DNA from: Rhodospirillaceae bacterium UBA4479
GTDB lineage: Bacteria > Pseudomonadota > Alphaproteobacteria > Rhodospirillales > Casp-alpha2
Direction of reading: 5' to 3'
Length of the DNA stretch: 23,397 bases
NCBI GenBank assembly: GCA_002389175.1
Contig: DGNZ01000105.1
Coordinates: forward strand, 1-23,397
Shown in pieces: positions 7,935 through 14,932 of the stretch (its first letter is position 1; every line of letters starts with the position of its first letter). Made by a program: the position numbers and the translations under genes. Under the pieces are notes generated by a model. The model was given only the letters and a program-made list of their open reading frames with translations. It was not told where the DNA came from and did no database searches.

Positions 7935-8851
7935 AGGCGTGTTCCAAACAAACCAGTTGGTCGCCAAATAAGTACAAAACCCATGAGAATATAGATCGCC
8001 ATTGAGGCAAGAGCCGAGCCAGATGTTTGCGCTGCGTTTGGCTCCATAAATAGTTTGAAAATTTCAGGCAGAAAAACTCCGCCCAGCGTATCTGTAAGCC
8101 CTACAAGAAGTGCACCTATCAGCGCCCCTTTTATTGAACCTATTCCACCTATAACAATCACAACAAAGGCAAGGATCAGGACTGGTTCACCCATGCCAAC
8201 CTGTACGGATTGGATAGCTCCTACCAATGCTCCAGAAAGTCCAGCGAGGGCAGCACCAAGCGCAAAGACCAGAGTGTAGAGTTTTGAAATGTCGACACCA
8301 AGGGCTGCGATCATTTCTCGATCATTTTTACCTGCCCTAATTTGGATGCCGATGCGGGTTCCGTTGATCAGTAGGCCAAGAGCGCCAGCTACAGCCAACC
8401 CTACAAAAATCAAAACCAGTCTGTACAGTGGATATTCAATGCCACCCAATAGCGTGACAGGGCCGGAGAAGTAATCAGGTATATTCAAAAACAGAGGAAA
8501 TGAACCAAATATCAAACGCGTACCTTCGGAAAAGATCAATATAAGTGCAAAGGTCGCAAGTACTTGATCGAGGTGGTTGGTAGAATAGAGTCTACGTATA
8601 ACCAACATTTCTACCAACACGCCCGCGATTGCGGCAGCTGCCATCGCTGCTATCAAAGCTAATACAAACGATCCTGTTAATCCTGCCACTGTTGCCGCTG
8701 CGAACGCACCTATCATATAAAGAGAGCCATGCGCGAGGTTGATTAACCCCATGACTCCAAAGATAAGTGTCAGGCCAGCAGCCATCAAAAATAGCATTAC
8801 GCCGAACTGCAGACCGTTCAAAATCTGCTCTATAATCAATATTGTAGGCAT
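7931..8851 (-). CDS. livH: ABC transporter permease LivH
   Basis: Integral membrane permease of the importer, 306 residues from ATG 8851. It starts MPTILIIEQILNGLQFG and continues through MLFLMAAGLTLIFGVMGLIN, the hallmark of LivH. Later blocks include IQSVQVGMGEP and VIGGIGSIKGALIGAL. The open frame reaches 9073, but that would run back through the livK coding region with a highly charged leader unlike the family, so the extension is rejected. AAGGA lies about 11 bp before ATG 8851, a rather long spacing. A hairpin separates this gene from livK. It works with LivM as the membrane channel. Confidence 0.94.
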   Translation of the reverse strand: MPTILIIEQILNGLQFGVMLFLMAAGLTLIFGVMGLINLAHGSLYMIGAFAAATVAGLTGSFVLALIAAMAAAAIAGVLVEMLVIRRLYSTNHLDQVLATFALILIFSEGTRLIFGSFPLFLNIPDYFSGPVTLLGGIEYPLYRLVLIFVGLAVAGALGLLINGTRIGIQIRAGKNDREMIAALGVDISKLYTLVFALGAALAGLSGALVGAIQSVQVGMGEPVLILAFVVIVIGGIGSIKGALIGALLVGLTDTLGGVFLPEIFKLFMEPNAAQTSGSALASMAIYILMGFVLIWRPTGLFGTRL

Positions 8852-8870
8852 CTTTAGAAGTTTCCTTAGG

Positions 8871-8900
8871 CCTCTGGGAAAGCGGGTGCCTGCCCAGAGG
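8871..8900 (-). promoter_or_regulatory. Intercistronic hairpin between livK and livH
   Basis: CCTCTGGG (8871-8878) and CCCAGAGG (8893-8900) form a perfect 8-bp stem with a 14-base loop, just after the livK stop on the transcribed strand. No T-tract follows in the minus direction, so it is more likely an mRNA 3'-end stabiliser or partial attenuator than a full terminator. Such structures often raise binding-protein yield relative to the permeases. The five T residues on the plus strand (8901-8905) face the wrong way for this operon. Confidence 0.6.
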
Positions 8901-8909
8901 TTTTTCAGC

Positions 8910-10046
8910 TTAGAATGTGCATTCAGCAGCGTAGACGTCGCCGTGATTTTCAAGCGCCACACCAATGATCTTATTGGTATAAACATCGCCTTCTTTGACG
9001 ACTTGTCGGGCATAGATGTCCTGAATAGGATGGTGGTTTGATCCGAATTCAAAATCACCACGTGTACTGTCAAAATTAGCTACTTCAAGCGCGGCTCGGA
9101 ACGCATCCGCATCATCTGGGTTCGCCACTTCAAGCGCCGAAATCAACAGGTTCGCCGTGTCAAAGCCTTGGCTTGCGTAAAGGGAAGGCAGGCGGCCGTA
9201 CTCCGCTTGGAACGTCGCAACAAATGCGGCATTTGTAGGGTTGTTGATATCCTTGTTCCATTGGCTCGTGTTCACCACGCCAAGGGCTGCATCGCCGACG
9301 GCTTGCAATATACCTTGGTCAAATGAGAACGCAGGTCCAACAACGGGTAGATCGATGCCACTGTCTGCGTACTGCTTGAGGAAGGAAATTCCCATTCCAC
9401 CTGGAAGGAAGAAAAACACGCTATCTGCTCCTGATGCACGGATTTGAGCAATTTCTGAGGCATAGTCTGTTTGGCCAAGTTTTGTATAAAGTTCCCCAGC
9501 GAGTTCGCCTTTATACATGCGTTTGTAACCGGTCAACGCATCTTGCCCTGCAGGATAATTTGGGGCCATGATGAAGCTGTTGGCATAGTTCACACTATTT
9601 GCGTAGGCACCTGCTGCTTCATGAAGGCTGTCGTTCTGCCAAGCCACGTTGAAATAGTTTTTGTGACATCCCTTGCCTGCTAGCGCCGATGGCCCAGCGT
9701 TTGGCGAAAGATAAAACTTTCCTTGCGCAACTGTGGATGGTATCACTGCCATGGCCAGGTTCGACCAGATGATACCAGTCATCACGTCAACGTTTTCGGA
9801 CTGGATCATCTTATCAGCAAGCTGCACAGCAACATCTGGTTTTTGCTGATCGTCCTCGATAATAACCTCGATATCGCTGCGGCCAGACTGCGCAATGGCG
9901 AGCATGAATCCGTCGCGTACATCGATACCCAAACCCGCTCCACCGCCTGAGAGCGTAGTTATCATTCCAACCTTGACCCCCTCAGCGAATGCTCCACCCG
10001 CTAGGGCTGTGAGTGCAGTAGATAAAATAAGTGTCCTAAGTTTCAT
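8910..10046 (-). CDS. Periplasmic substrate-binding protein LivK-type
   Basis: This 378-residue secreted protein belongs to the Leu/Ile/Val-binding (type I periplasmic) family and delivers substrate to LivHM. A signal peptide spans residues 1-21, with cleavage expected after AFA (Ala21). The mature part begins EGVKVGMITTLSGGGAG, the normal start of the first lobe, and contains SPNAGPSALAG and PNYPAGQDA in ligand-cleft regions. The two cysteines in the mature part (KGCHKN and AECTF) could form a disulfide. ATG 10046 has AGGAGAAG upstream. In anthranilate and other aromatic-acid clusters, such proteins usually bind aromatic acids; anthranilate is the best guess here. The 62-bp gap before it (10047-10108) shows no clear terminator or operator. 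Confidence 0.94.
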   Translation of the reverse strand: MKLRTLILSTALTALAGGAFAEGVKVGMITTLSGGGAGLGIDVRDGFMLAIAQSGRSDIEVIIEDDQQKPDVAVQLADKMIQSENVDVMTGIIWSNLAMAVIPSTVAQGKFYLSPNAGPSALAGKGCHKNYFNVAWQNDSLHEAAGAYANSVNYANSFIMAPNYPAGQDALTGYKRMYKGELAGELYTKLGQTDYASEIAQIRASGADSVFFFLPGGMGISFLKQYADSGIDLPVVGPAFSFDQGILQAVGDAALGVVNTSQWNKDINNPTNAAFVATFQAEYGRLPSLYASQGFDTANLLISALEVANPDDADAFRAALEVANFDSTRGDFEFGSNHHPIQDIYARQVVKEGDVYTNKIIGVALENHGDVYAAECTF

Positions 10047-10108
10047 TTGTCTTCTCCTAGTTGTTAAAATTGTTTTTTTGTATGGGCTTTGGGTCTTTGA
10101 TCTTGGAG

Positions 10109-11764
10109 TTAAATGACAGGAATCTTCCTGTCTTTAATAGTGTCGTTCCCTCCAGGCTTCAGCATGAAGCGTTGGATTTTTCCGGTTGCGGTCTTAGGTA
10201 GTGTCGATGCAAAAACAATACTTCGGGGGTATTTATAGGGTGCGATCATGGATTTAACATGATCTTGAAGCACTTTTACAAGCTCCTTTGTGTCGCCAAA
10301 GCCTTTCGACAAGACAATATGTGCTTCGACGATAAACCCGCGTTCTATGTCTGGTGCCCCGATGACGGCACATTCCGCGACACTAGTATGTGCGAGCAAT
10401 GCGGCTTCTACTTCTGGGCCTGCAATATTGTAGCCGGATGACACAATCATGTCGTCATTACGTGCCAAAAAATGAAAGTAGCCATCATCATCTTGAATAA
10501 AAGTATCACCGGAAATGTTCCATCCGTTTTGTACATATTCTTCTTGCCGCTGACCGCCCAAATACCGGCATCCAGTTGGTCCTTTGATGGCAAGCCGTCC
10601 CGGCGTTCCACGCGATAACTCAGCGCCATCTGGATCAACGATTTTGGCTTGATACCCTGTGACAGTCTTGCCCGTCGACGATGGCGTGTGATCATCAAGT
10701 CGATTGGAAATGAAGATATGTAACATTTCTGTTGCCCCTATCCCGTCGAGCATTGGCTTGCCCGTCTTTGCAATCCATTCGTTATAAACCGGGGCAGGTA
10801 GCGTCTCGCCTGCCGATACGGCCGCTCGTAAAGACGATAAATCCGCACCCTCATCCATTGCGCGCAACATCGCGCGGTAGGCCGTAGGGGAAGTGAAGCA
10901 GATAGTCGCACGATATTTTTCTATGATTTCGATCATATGCGGCGGGGATGCTACTTCGAGCAGTGTTGCAGCAGCCCCAAACCGCAACGGGAAAATGGCG
11001 AGCCCCCCCAAACCAAAAGTAAACGCAAGTGGAGGAGAACCAACGAAGATGTCATCAGGTGTCACGCCCAAGACCTCACTTGCATAACCATCAGCAATGA
11101 TCAGGAGGTCGCGGTGGAAGTGCATAGTTGCCTTAGGATCGCCCGTGGAGCCAGAAGTGAATCCCAGCAGAGCGACATCGTCACTCATAGTTTTAACAGC
11201 CTCATAGCAAACGGATTTTTCAAGTGCTAAGCGGTCCAGTTCTGCATCATGGTTTGACGTGCCATCAAAGCCCATCACCCGTTTCAGTGTCGGATTTCCT
11301 TTAGCGCAAGTTTCCATCTCTTCCATCAGACGTGTATCACATAGAGCATAGGAAATTTGTGCTTTGTCGACGTATTTACTCAACTCTCCGGCGCGCAACA
11401 TAGGCATCGTGTTGACCACAATAGCGCCCACTTTTGTCGCAGCAAGCCAGCAAGCCACCATGGCTGGATTATTCGCCGACCGGATCAGAACGCGATTGCC
11501 AGGTCGAACGCCCAAATTGTCGACAAGGACGTTAGCTAATCTGTTCGTCCAATCTGTCAGCTCTTTGTAGGTCCGGCGACGGCCATTCCCGATTAGCGCT
11601 GTGTGATCCCCGAAACCCTTCTTAACCATAATGTCTGTCAGCTCGACCCCAGCGTTTAGATGAGCAGGGTACTTAAACCCATCGAGCAACAGTTCTGGCC
11701 AACTCTCAGCCGGAGGAAGATTGTCGCGAGCAAATGTGTCTGTATGAGCGCTTGTGCTGAGCAT
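10109..11764 (-). CDS. abmG: 2-aminobenzoate-CoA ligase
   Basis: This AMP-forming ligase would activate anthranilate to 2-aminobenzoyl-CoA with ATP and CoA, committing it to the CoA-dependent route. It has 551 residues, in the family range. The nucleotide loop is FTSGSTGDPK (202-211), the A5 motif is GIGATEM (341-347), the hinge region is RNDDMIVSSGYNIAGPE (435-451), and the C-terminal catalytic lysine is in PKTATGKI (Lys529). The N-terminus, with DTFARDNLPP and WPELL, resembles benzoate/2-aminobenzoate-CoA ligases. Substrate choice is inferred mainly from its operon partner, the two-domain monooxygenase/reductase. Benzoate or salicylate ligase activity is the alternative. The ATG is 3 bp after the acyl-CoA dehydrogenase stop. 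Confidence 0.9.
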   Translation of the reverse strand: MLSTSAHTDTFARDNLPPAESWPELLLDGFKYPAHLNAGVELTDIMVKKGFGDHTALIGNGRRRTYKELTDWTNRLANVLVDNLGVRPGNRVLIRSANNPAMVACWLAATKVGAIVVNTMPMLRAGELSKYVDKAQISYALCDTRLMEEMETCAKGNPTLKRVMGFDGTSNHDAELDRLALEKSVCYEAVKTMSDDVALLGFTSGSTGDPKATMHFHRDLLIIADGYASEVLGVTPDDIFVGSPPLAFTFGLGGLAIFPLRFGAAATLLEVASPPHMIEIIEKYRATICFTSPTAYRAMLRAMDEGADLSSLRAAVSAGETLPAPVYNEWIAKTGKPMLDGIGATEMLHIFISNRLDDHTPSSTGKTVTGYQAKIVDPDGAELSRGTPGRLAIKGPTGCRYLGGQRQEEYVQNGWNISGDTFIQDDDGYFHFLARNDDMIVSSGYNIAGPEVEAALLAHTSVAECAVIGAPDIERGFIVEAHIVLSKGFGDTKELVKVLQDHVKSMIAPYKYPRSIVFASTLPKTATGKIQRFMLKPGGNDTIKDRKIPVI

Positions 11765-11767
11765 GAT

Positions 11768-12919
11768 TTATTGACCTATAGTTTGCCGTGCGATGATGAC
11801 GCGCTGGATATCTGATGCGCCCTCGTAGATGCGTAAGGCACGAATTTCCCGATATAACTTTTCGACTGTTTCACCTGATTTGACTCCGTCTCCGCCATGC
11901 AATTGAACTGCACGGTCGATGACCTTTTGCGCTTGATCGGTTGAAAAAAGCTTGGCCATGGCTGCTTCGCGCGTGACCCGCGGCGCGCCTTTGTCCTTGG
12001 CCCAAGCCGCCCGATAAACAAGTAAGGCGCTGGCGTCGATATCGACCGCCATATCAGCGATATGACCTTGCACCATTTGCAAATCAAATAGCGGCGCCCC
12101 TTGAATTTGGCGAGTAGTTACTCGGACAATCGCTTCGTCTAACGCGCGCCGTGCAAATCCGAGAGCCGCCGCCGCAACAGTTGTGCGAAACACATCAAGG
12201 ACTGACATTGCAATCTTGAATCCCGCGCCGCTATTGCCGATCAGCGTTGAAACTGGGACGCGGCAATCTTTGAACTGCAGAGTAGCCAGAGGATGCGGGG
12301 CAATGGTTGCTAATCGCTCTACAACATCAAGGCCCCTTGTCGCCGCAGGCACAATAAAAGCTGAGAGACCGCGTGCTCCCGGGGCTTCGCCAGTGCGTGC
12401 AAAAACCGTATAGAAGTCGGCAATGCCCCCATTGCTTATCCACGTTTTTTCGCCGTTCAGTACATAGTTGTCACCATCAAGGGTGGCTGTCATGGTGGAG
12501 TTTGCAACGTCCGATCCCGATTGTGGTTCGGTCAGCGCGAAGGCCGAGATCGAAGTGCCAGCGCGGATCTTCGGTAGCCATTCAGCTTTCTGCTGGTCAG
12601 TGCCGAAAAGGGAGATTGCCCCAGTGCCAAGACCTTGCATAGCAAAAGAAAAGTCGGCCAAACCGTCATGGCGCGCTAATGTTTCTCGGATCAAACATAA
12701 TGAGCGGACGTCCAATTTTGACACGCCATGATGGTCTACAGCTGCATGTTCTAACCATCCACCGTCGCCCAATGCTGATACCAACGCGCGACACGCAGCA
12801 TCGGTGTCGCTATGATCAATGTTTACTAGGCTTTGGGTTGCCCAAGTATCTAAGGCCGTCGCAAGTGTGCGATGATGATCTTCAAAAAACGGCCAAGTTA
12901 GGAAGGATTTATCCGCCAT
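11768..12919 (-). CDS. Acyl-CoA dehydrogenase
   Basis: A 383-residue FAD-dependent acyl-CoA dehydrogenase of normal length. The FAD/substrate motif is FALTEPQSGSDV (127-138), followed by TWISNGG (159-165). The second signature is QLHGGDGV, and the catalytic base is Glu366 in IYEGASDIQR. It probably oxidises a CoA-bound alicyclic or ring-opened intermediate of the anthranilate pathway and passes electrons to ETF; the exact substrate cannot be read from sequence. Its ATG overlaps the crotonase stop by one base (TGATG at 12917-12921), so it is translationally coupled in the operon. Confidence 0.94.
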   Translation of the reverse strand: MADKSFLTWPFFEDHHRTLATALDTWATQSLVNIDHSDTDAACRALVSALGDGGWLEHAAVDHHGVSKLDVRSLCLIRETLARHDGLADFSFAMQGLGTGAISLFGTDQQKAEWLPKIRAGTSISAFALTEPQSGSDVANSTMTATLDGDNYVLNGEKTWISNGGIADFYTVFARTGEAPGARGLSAFIVPAATRGLDVVERLATIAPHPLATLQFKDCRVPVSTLIGNSGAGFKIAMSVLDVFRTTVAAAALGFARRALDEAIVRVTTRQIQGAPLFDLQMVQGHIADMAVDIDASALLVYRAAWAKDKGAPRVTREAAMAKLFSTDQAQKVIDRAVQLHGGDGVKSGETVEKLYREIRALRIYEGASDIQRVIIARQTIGQ

Positions 12920-13725
12920 CAGTTACCCTCAAATACAGGTTTTTTCTTTGAAATGAAGGCATTATAGGCGCGTTCAAAGTCTGCCGTCTTCATGCAAATG
13001 GCTTGCGCTTGTGCCTCGGCCTCGATGGCTTGCTCAATCGACATCGACCATTCTTGAGCCAACATCGTTTTGGTCATCATATTTCCAAAATTTGGACCAG
13101 CGGCGATGAGCGAGGCCAATTTTGTGGCATCCGTCAACAACTCATCCGCTGGAACCACTTTGTTATGAAAGCCCCACGCATGACCTTCATCCGCACTCAT
13201 CGAGCGGCCAGTGTACAATAGCTCGGCCGTCCTCCCTTGGCCAATGATGCGTGGCAGGATCGCACAGGCACCCATGTCACAGCCTGCAAGGCCAACTCGA
13301 GTGAATAGGAAGGCAACTTTCGCCTCAGGCGTTGCAATTCGTAAATCTGATGCCATTGCAATAATAGCACCCGCTCCGACGCAAATACCGTCGATAGCCG
13401 CAATCACAGGCTTGCCGCAGTTCACCATTGCTTTGACTAAGTCGCCAGTCATGCGCGTGAAAGTAAGCAGCTCTTTCATCGACATCTTTGTCAGTGGGCC
13501 AATGATGTCGTGGACATCCCCGCCCGAACTGAAATTTCCACCATTTGAAGCAAATACAACCGCTTTTATGTCGTCATTATAGTGCAAATCACGAAACCAA
13601 TCGCGGAGCTCTGCATAGCTTTCAAATGTCAGAGGGTTTTTTCTATCTGGACGATCTAAGGCGACAGTTGCGATGCCATCGACTATCTCACACTTAAAGT
13701 GTTCCACATTTGTAGGCAGGGTCAT
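12919..13725 (-). CDS. Enoyl-CoA hydratase/isomerase (crotonase) family protein
   Basis: A 268-residue crotonase-fold protein. The first oxyanion-hole block is FSSGGDVHDI (65-74) and the second is DGICVGAGA (112-120). Where standard hydratases carry a catalytic Glu in a PE-x-x-x-G-x-x-P-G-x-G-G segment, this one reads RVGLAGCDMGACAILPRIIG (143-162), placing Asp150 near the second acid position. It may therefore be a specialised hydratase or a ring-opening hydrolase acting on a cyclic CoA intermediate rather than a general fatty-acid enzyme; that is inference. The start overlaps the MarR stop (ATGA, 13722-13725) and the stop overlaps the acyl-CoA dehydrogenase start. Confidence 0.93.
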   Translation of the reverse strand: MTLPTNVEHFKCEIVDGIATVALDRPDRKNPLTFESYAELRDWFRDLHYNDDIKAVVFASNGGNFSSGGDVHDIIGPLTKMSMKELLTFTRMTGDLVKAMVNCGKPVIAAIDGICVGAGAIIAMASDLRIATPEAKVAFLFTRVGLAGCDMGACAILPRIIGQGRTAELLYTGRSMSADEGHAWGFHNKVVPADELLTDATKLASLIAAGPNFGNMMTKTMLAQEWSMSIEQAIEAEAQAQAICMKTADFERAYNAFISKKKPVFEGN

Positions 13726-14195
13726 GACTGTTCCTCGTGCAAACTCTTCTCAAGTAGCTCAAGCCGCAAGCTAATTTCGCGGGAGACATCTGGTGAAAAG
13801 TCACTCAACATCTCATCTACCCATGCTTCATGCGCGGCAGCTTGCCGCCTGAACTCTTCTTTACCCCTCTGTGTCATGCGAACAAGTGAGGCGCGCCTAT
13901 CGCCTGAAACAGGAACACGGATCAAAAAGCCATCTTCAGTGAGCCGATCAACGATGCCGGTCACATTGCCGTTCGATACGCGTAACACACCAGACAGTTG
14001 GCTCATTTTGAGACCTTTTTCGAACCGCGAAAGTGCCGCCATAACGTCAAAGCGTGGAAGCGTAGTGTTAAACTCTGTGCGTAAATTTTCACGAAGCGTC
14101 GCCTCAATTGTGCGGCTAGCTTTTAAAAAACGAAGCCAAAGCCGAAGGCGCTCCTTTGATGGTGTCTCGACTTCCTTATCCAAATAAGTCTGCAT
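13722..14195 (-). CDS. MarR-family transcriptional regulator
   Basis: A 157-residue winged-helix repressor of normal MarR size. The N-terminal dimerisation helix includes RLRLWLRFLKASR (16-28). The recognition helix region is MSQLSGVLRVSNGNVTGIVD (64-83), and the wing is VSGDRRASLVRMTQRG (96-111). It is encoded inside the operon it most likely controls, giving autoregulation. Members in aromatic-CoA clusters often sense an aryl-CoA and release DNA, so 2-aminobenzoyl-CoA is a reasonable inducer, but this is inference. The open frame begins at TTG 14198; ATG 14195 is chosen because it overlaps the SDR stop as TGATG. The palindrome at 17278-17312 is its best candidate operator. Confidence 0.93.
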   Translation of the reverse strand: MQTYLDKEVETPSKERLRLWLRFLKASRTIEATLRENLRTEFNTTLPRFDVMAALSRFEKGLKMSQLSGVLRVSNGNVTGIVDRLTEDGFLIRVPVSGDRRASLVRMTQRGKEEFRRQAAAHEAWVDEMLSDFSPDVSREISLRLELLEKSLHEEQS

Positions 14196-14932
14196 CAAAT
14201 TTCCCCCCCCGACAAGCTCAGGGCATGGCCATTTATAGATCGTGCGGCATCAGTACAGAGCCAAAGGGCTGTTGCCGCAACTTCCTCTGTATGAATGAAC
14301 CGTCGCTGCGGGTTACCTTTGGTTAAGGAATTTGCAGCGTCTTTAATATTCATACCGGTTTTTTCAACGATGTTCGCTATCGATCGTTCTAAAAGCGGCG
14401 TTTCAATAAATCCCGGGCAGATTGCGTTGACGGTAATCCCTGTTGTTGCTAGCTCCAGTGCCAGTGCTCGAGTTAAGCCAATAACGCCATGTTTAGCTGC
14501 GCAATACCCCGTACAATATGGGTATCCCTTGAGGCCCGCAGTCGATGCGATGGCGATCATTCGGCCGGACTTTGCAGCCTTCATGTCTGGCAGTCCTGCC
14601 TGCCAGACATTAAAAACTCCGGTCAGGTTTACATCTGTCATATTCGTCAAATCAGCAGCTGTCATCTTGGCAAAGGGAACCGACGTGGCAGCGCCTGCGT
14701 TCGCAATTACCGCGGTGATTGGGCCTTGTGCGAATCGTGCAGCGTCAAACGCAGTCTTGACAGCTATATCATCAGTTACATCGCAGATCTGATAAGGCAG
14801 GTTTTGGGTAAGCAACGTCGCTTCGGTACGCCCAATGATTGTGACTTTGTAGCCAGCCTTGGCAAATTGCTTTGCTGTTTCCGCTCCGACGCCAGTGCCG
14901 CCGCCTGAGATAATGACATGAGCTTGGGTCAT
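14195..14932 (-). CDS. Short-chain dehydrogenase/reductase (SDR)
   Basis: A 245-residue classical SDR using NAD(P). The Rossmann motif is GGGTGVG (10-16), followed by NAG at 78-80. The catalytic Ser130 is in IASTAG, with Tyr143 and Lys147 in YCAAK. PGFIETP follows as usual. In this operon it probably oxidises or reduces a hydroxy/keto group on the ring or on a 3-hydroxyacyl-CoA intermediate. A 3-hydroxyacyl-CoA dehydrogenase role is the simplest guess. Its ATG overlaps the stop of the monooxygenase/reductase gene (ATGA, 14929-14932), and its stop overlaps the MarR start. The tail runs through eight consecutive C on the plus strand (14203-14210), a spot prone to sequencing or replication slips, but the frame is intact. 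Confidence 0.93.
   Translation of the reverse strand: MTQAHVIISGGGTGVGAETAKQFAKAGYKVTIIGRTEATLLTQNLPYQICDVTDDIAVKTAFDAARFAQGPITAVIANAGAATSVPFAKMTAADLTNMTDVNLTGVFNVWQAGLPDMKAAKSGRMIAIASTAGLKGYPYCTGYCAAKHGVIGLTRALALELATTGITVNAICPGFIETPLLERSIANIVEKTGMNIKDAANSLTKGNPQRRFIHTEEVAATALWLCTDAARSINGHALSLSGGEI

Noticed and set aside
7935..7967. TTG start 11 codons upstream for livM
   Set aside because: ATG 7934 overlaps the livH stop as ATGA, the coupling pattern used throughout this operon.
8871..8905. Plus-strand terminator (hairpin followed by five T)
   Set aside because: There is no plus-strand gene upstream for it to end, so the T-run is probably incidental and the stem belongs to the minus-strand transcript.
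8852..9073. N-terminal extension of livH by 74 codons
   Set aside because: It would overlap the end of livK and give a long charged leader unlike any LivH; ATG 8851 gives a standard N-terminus.
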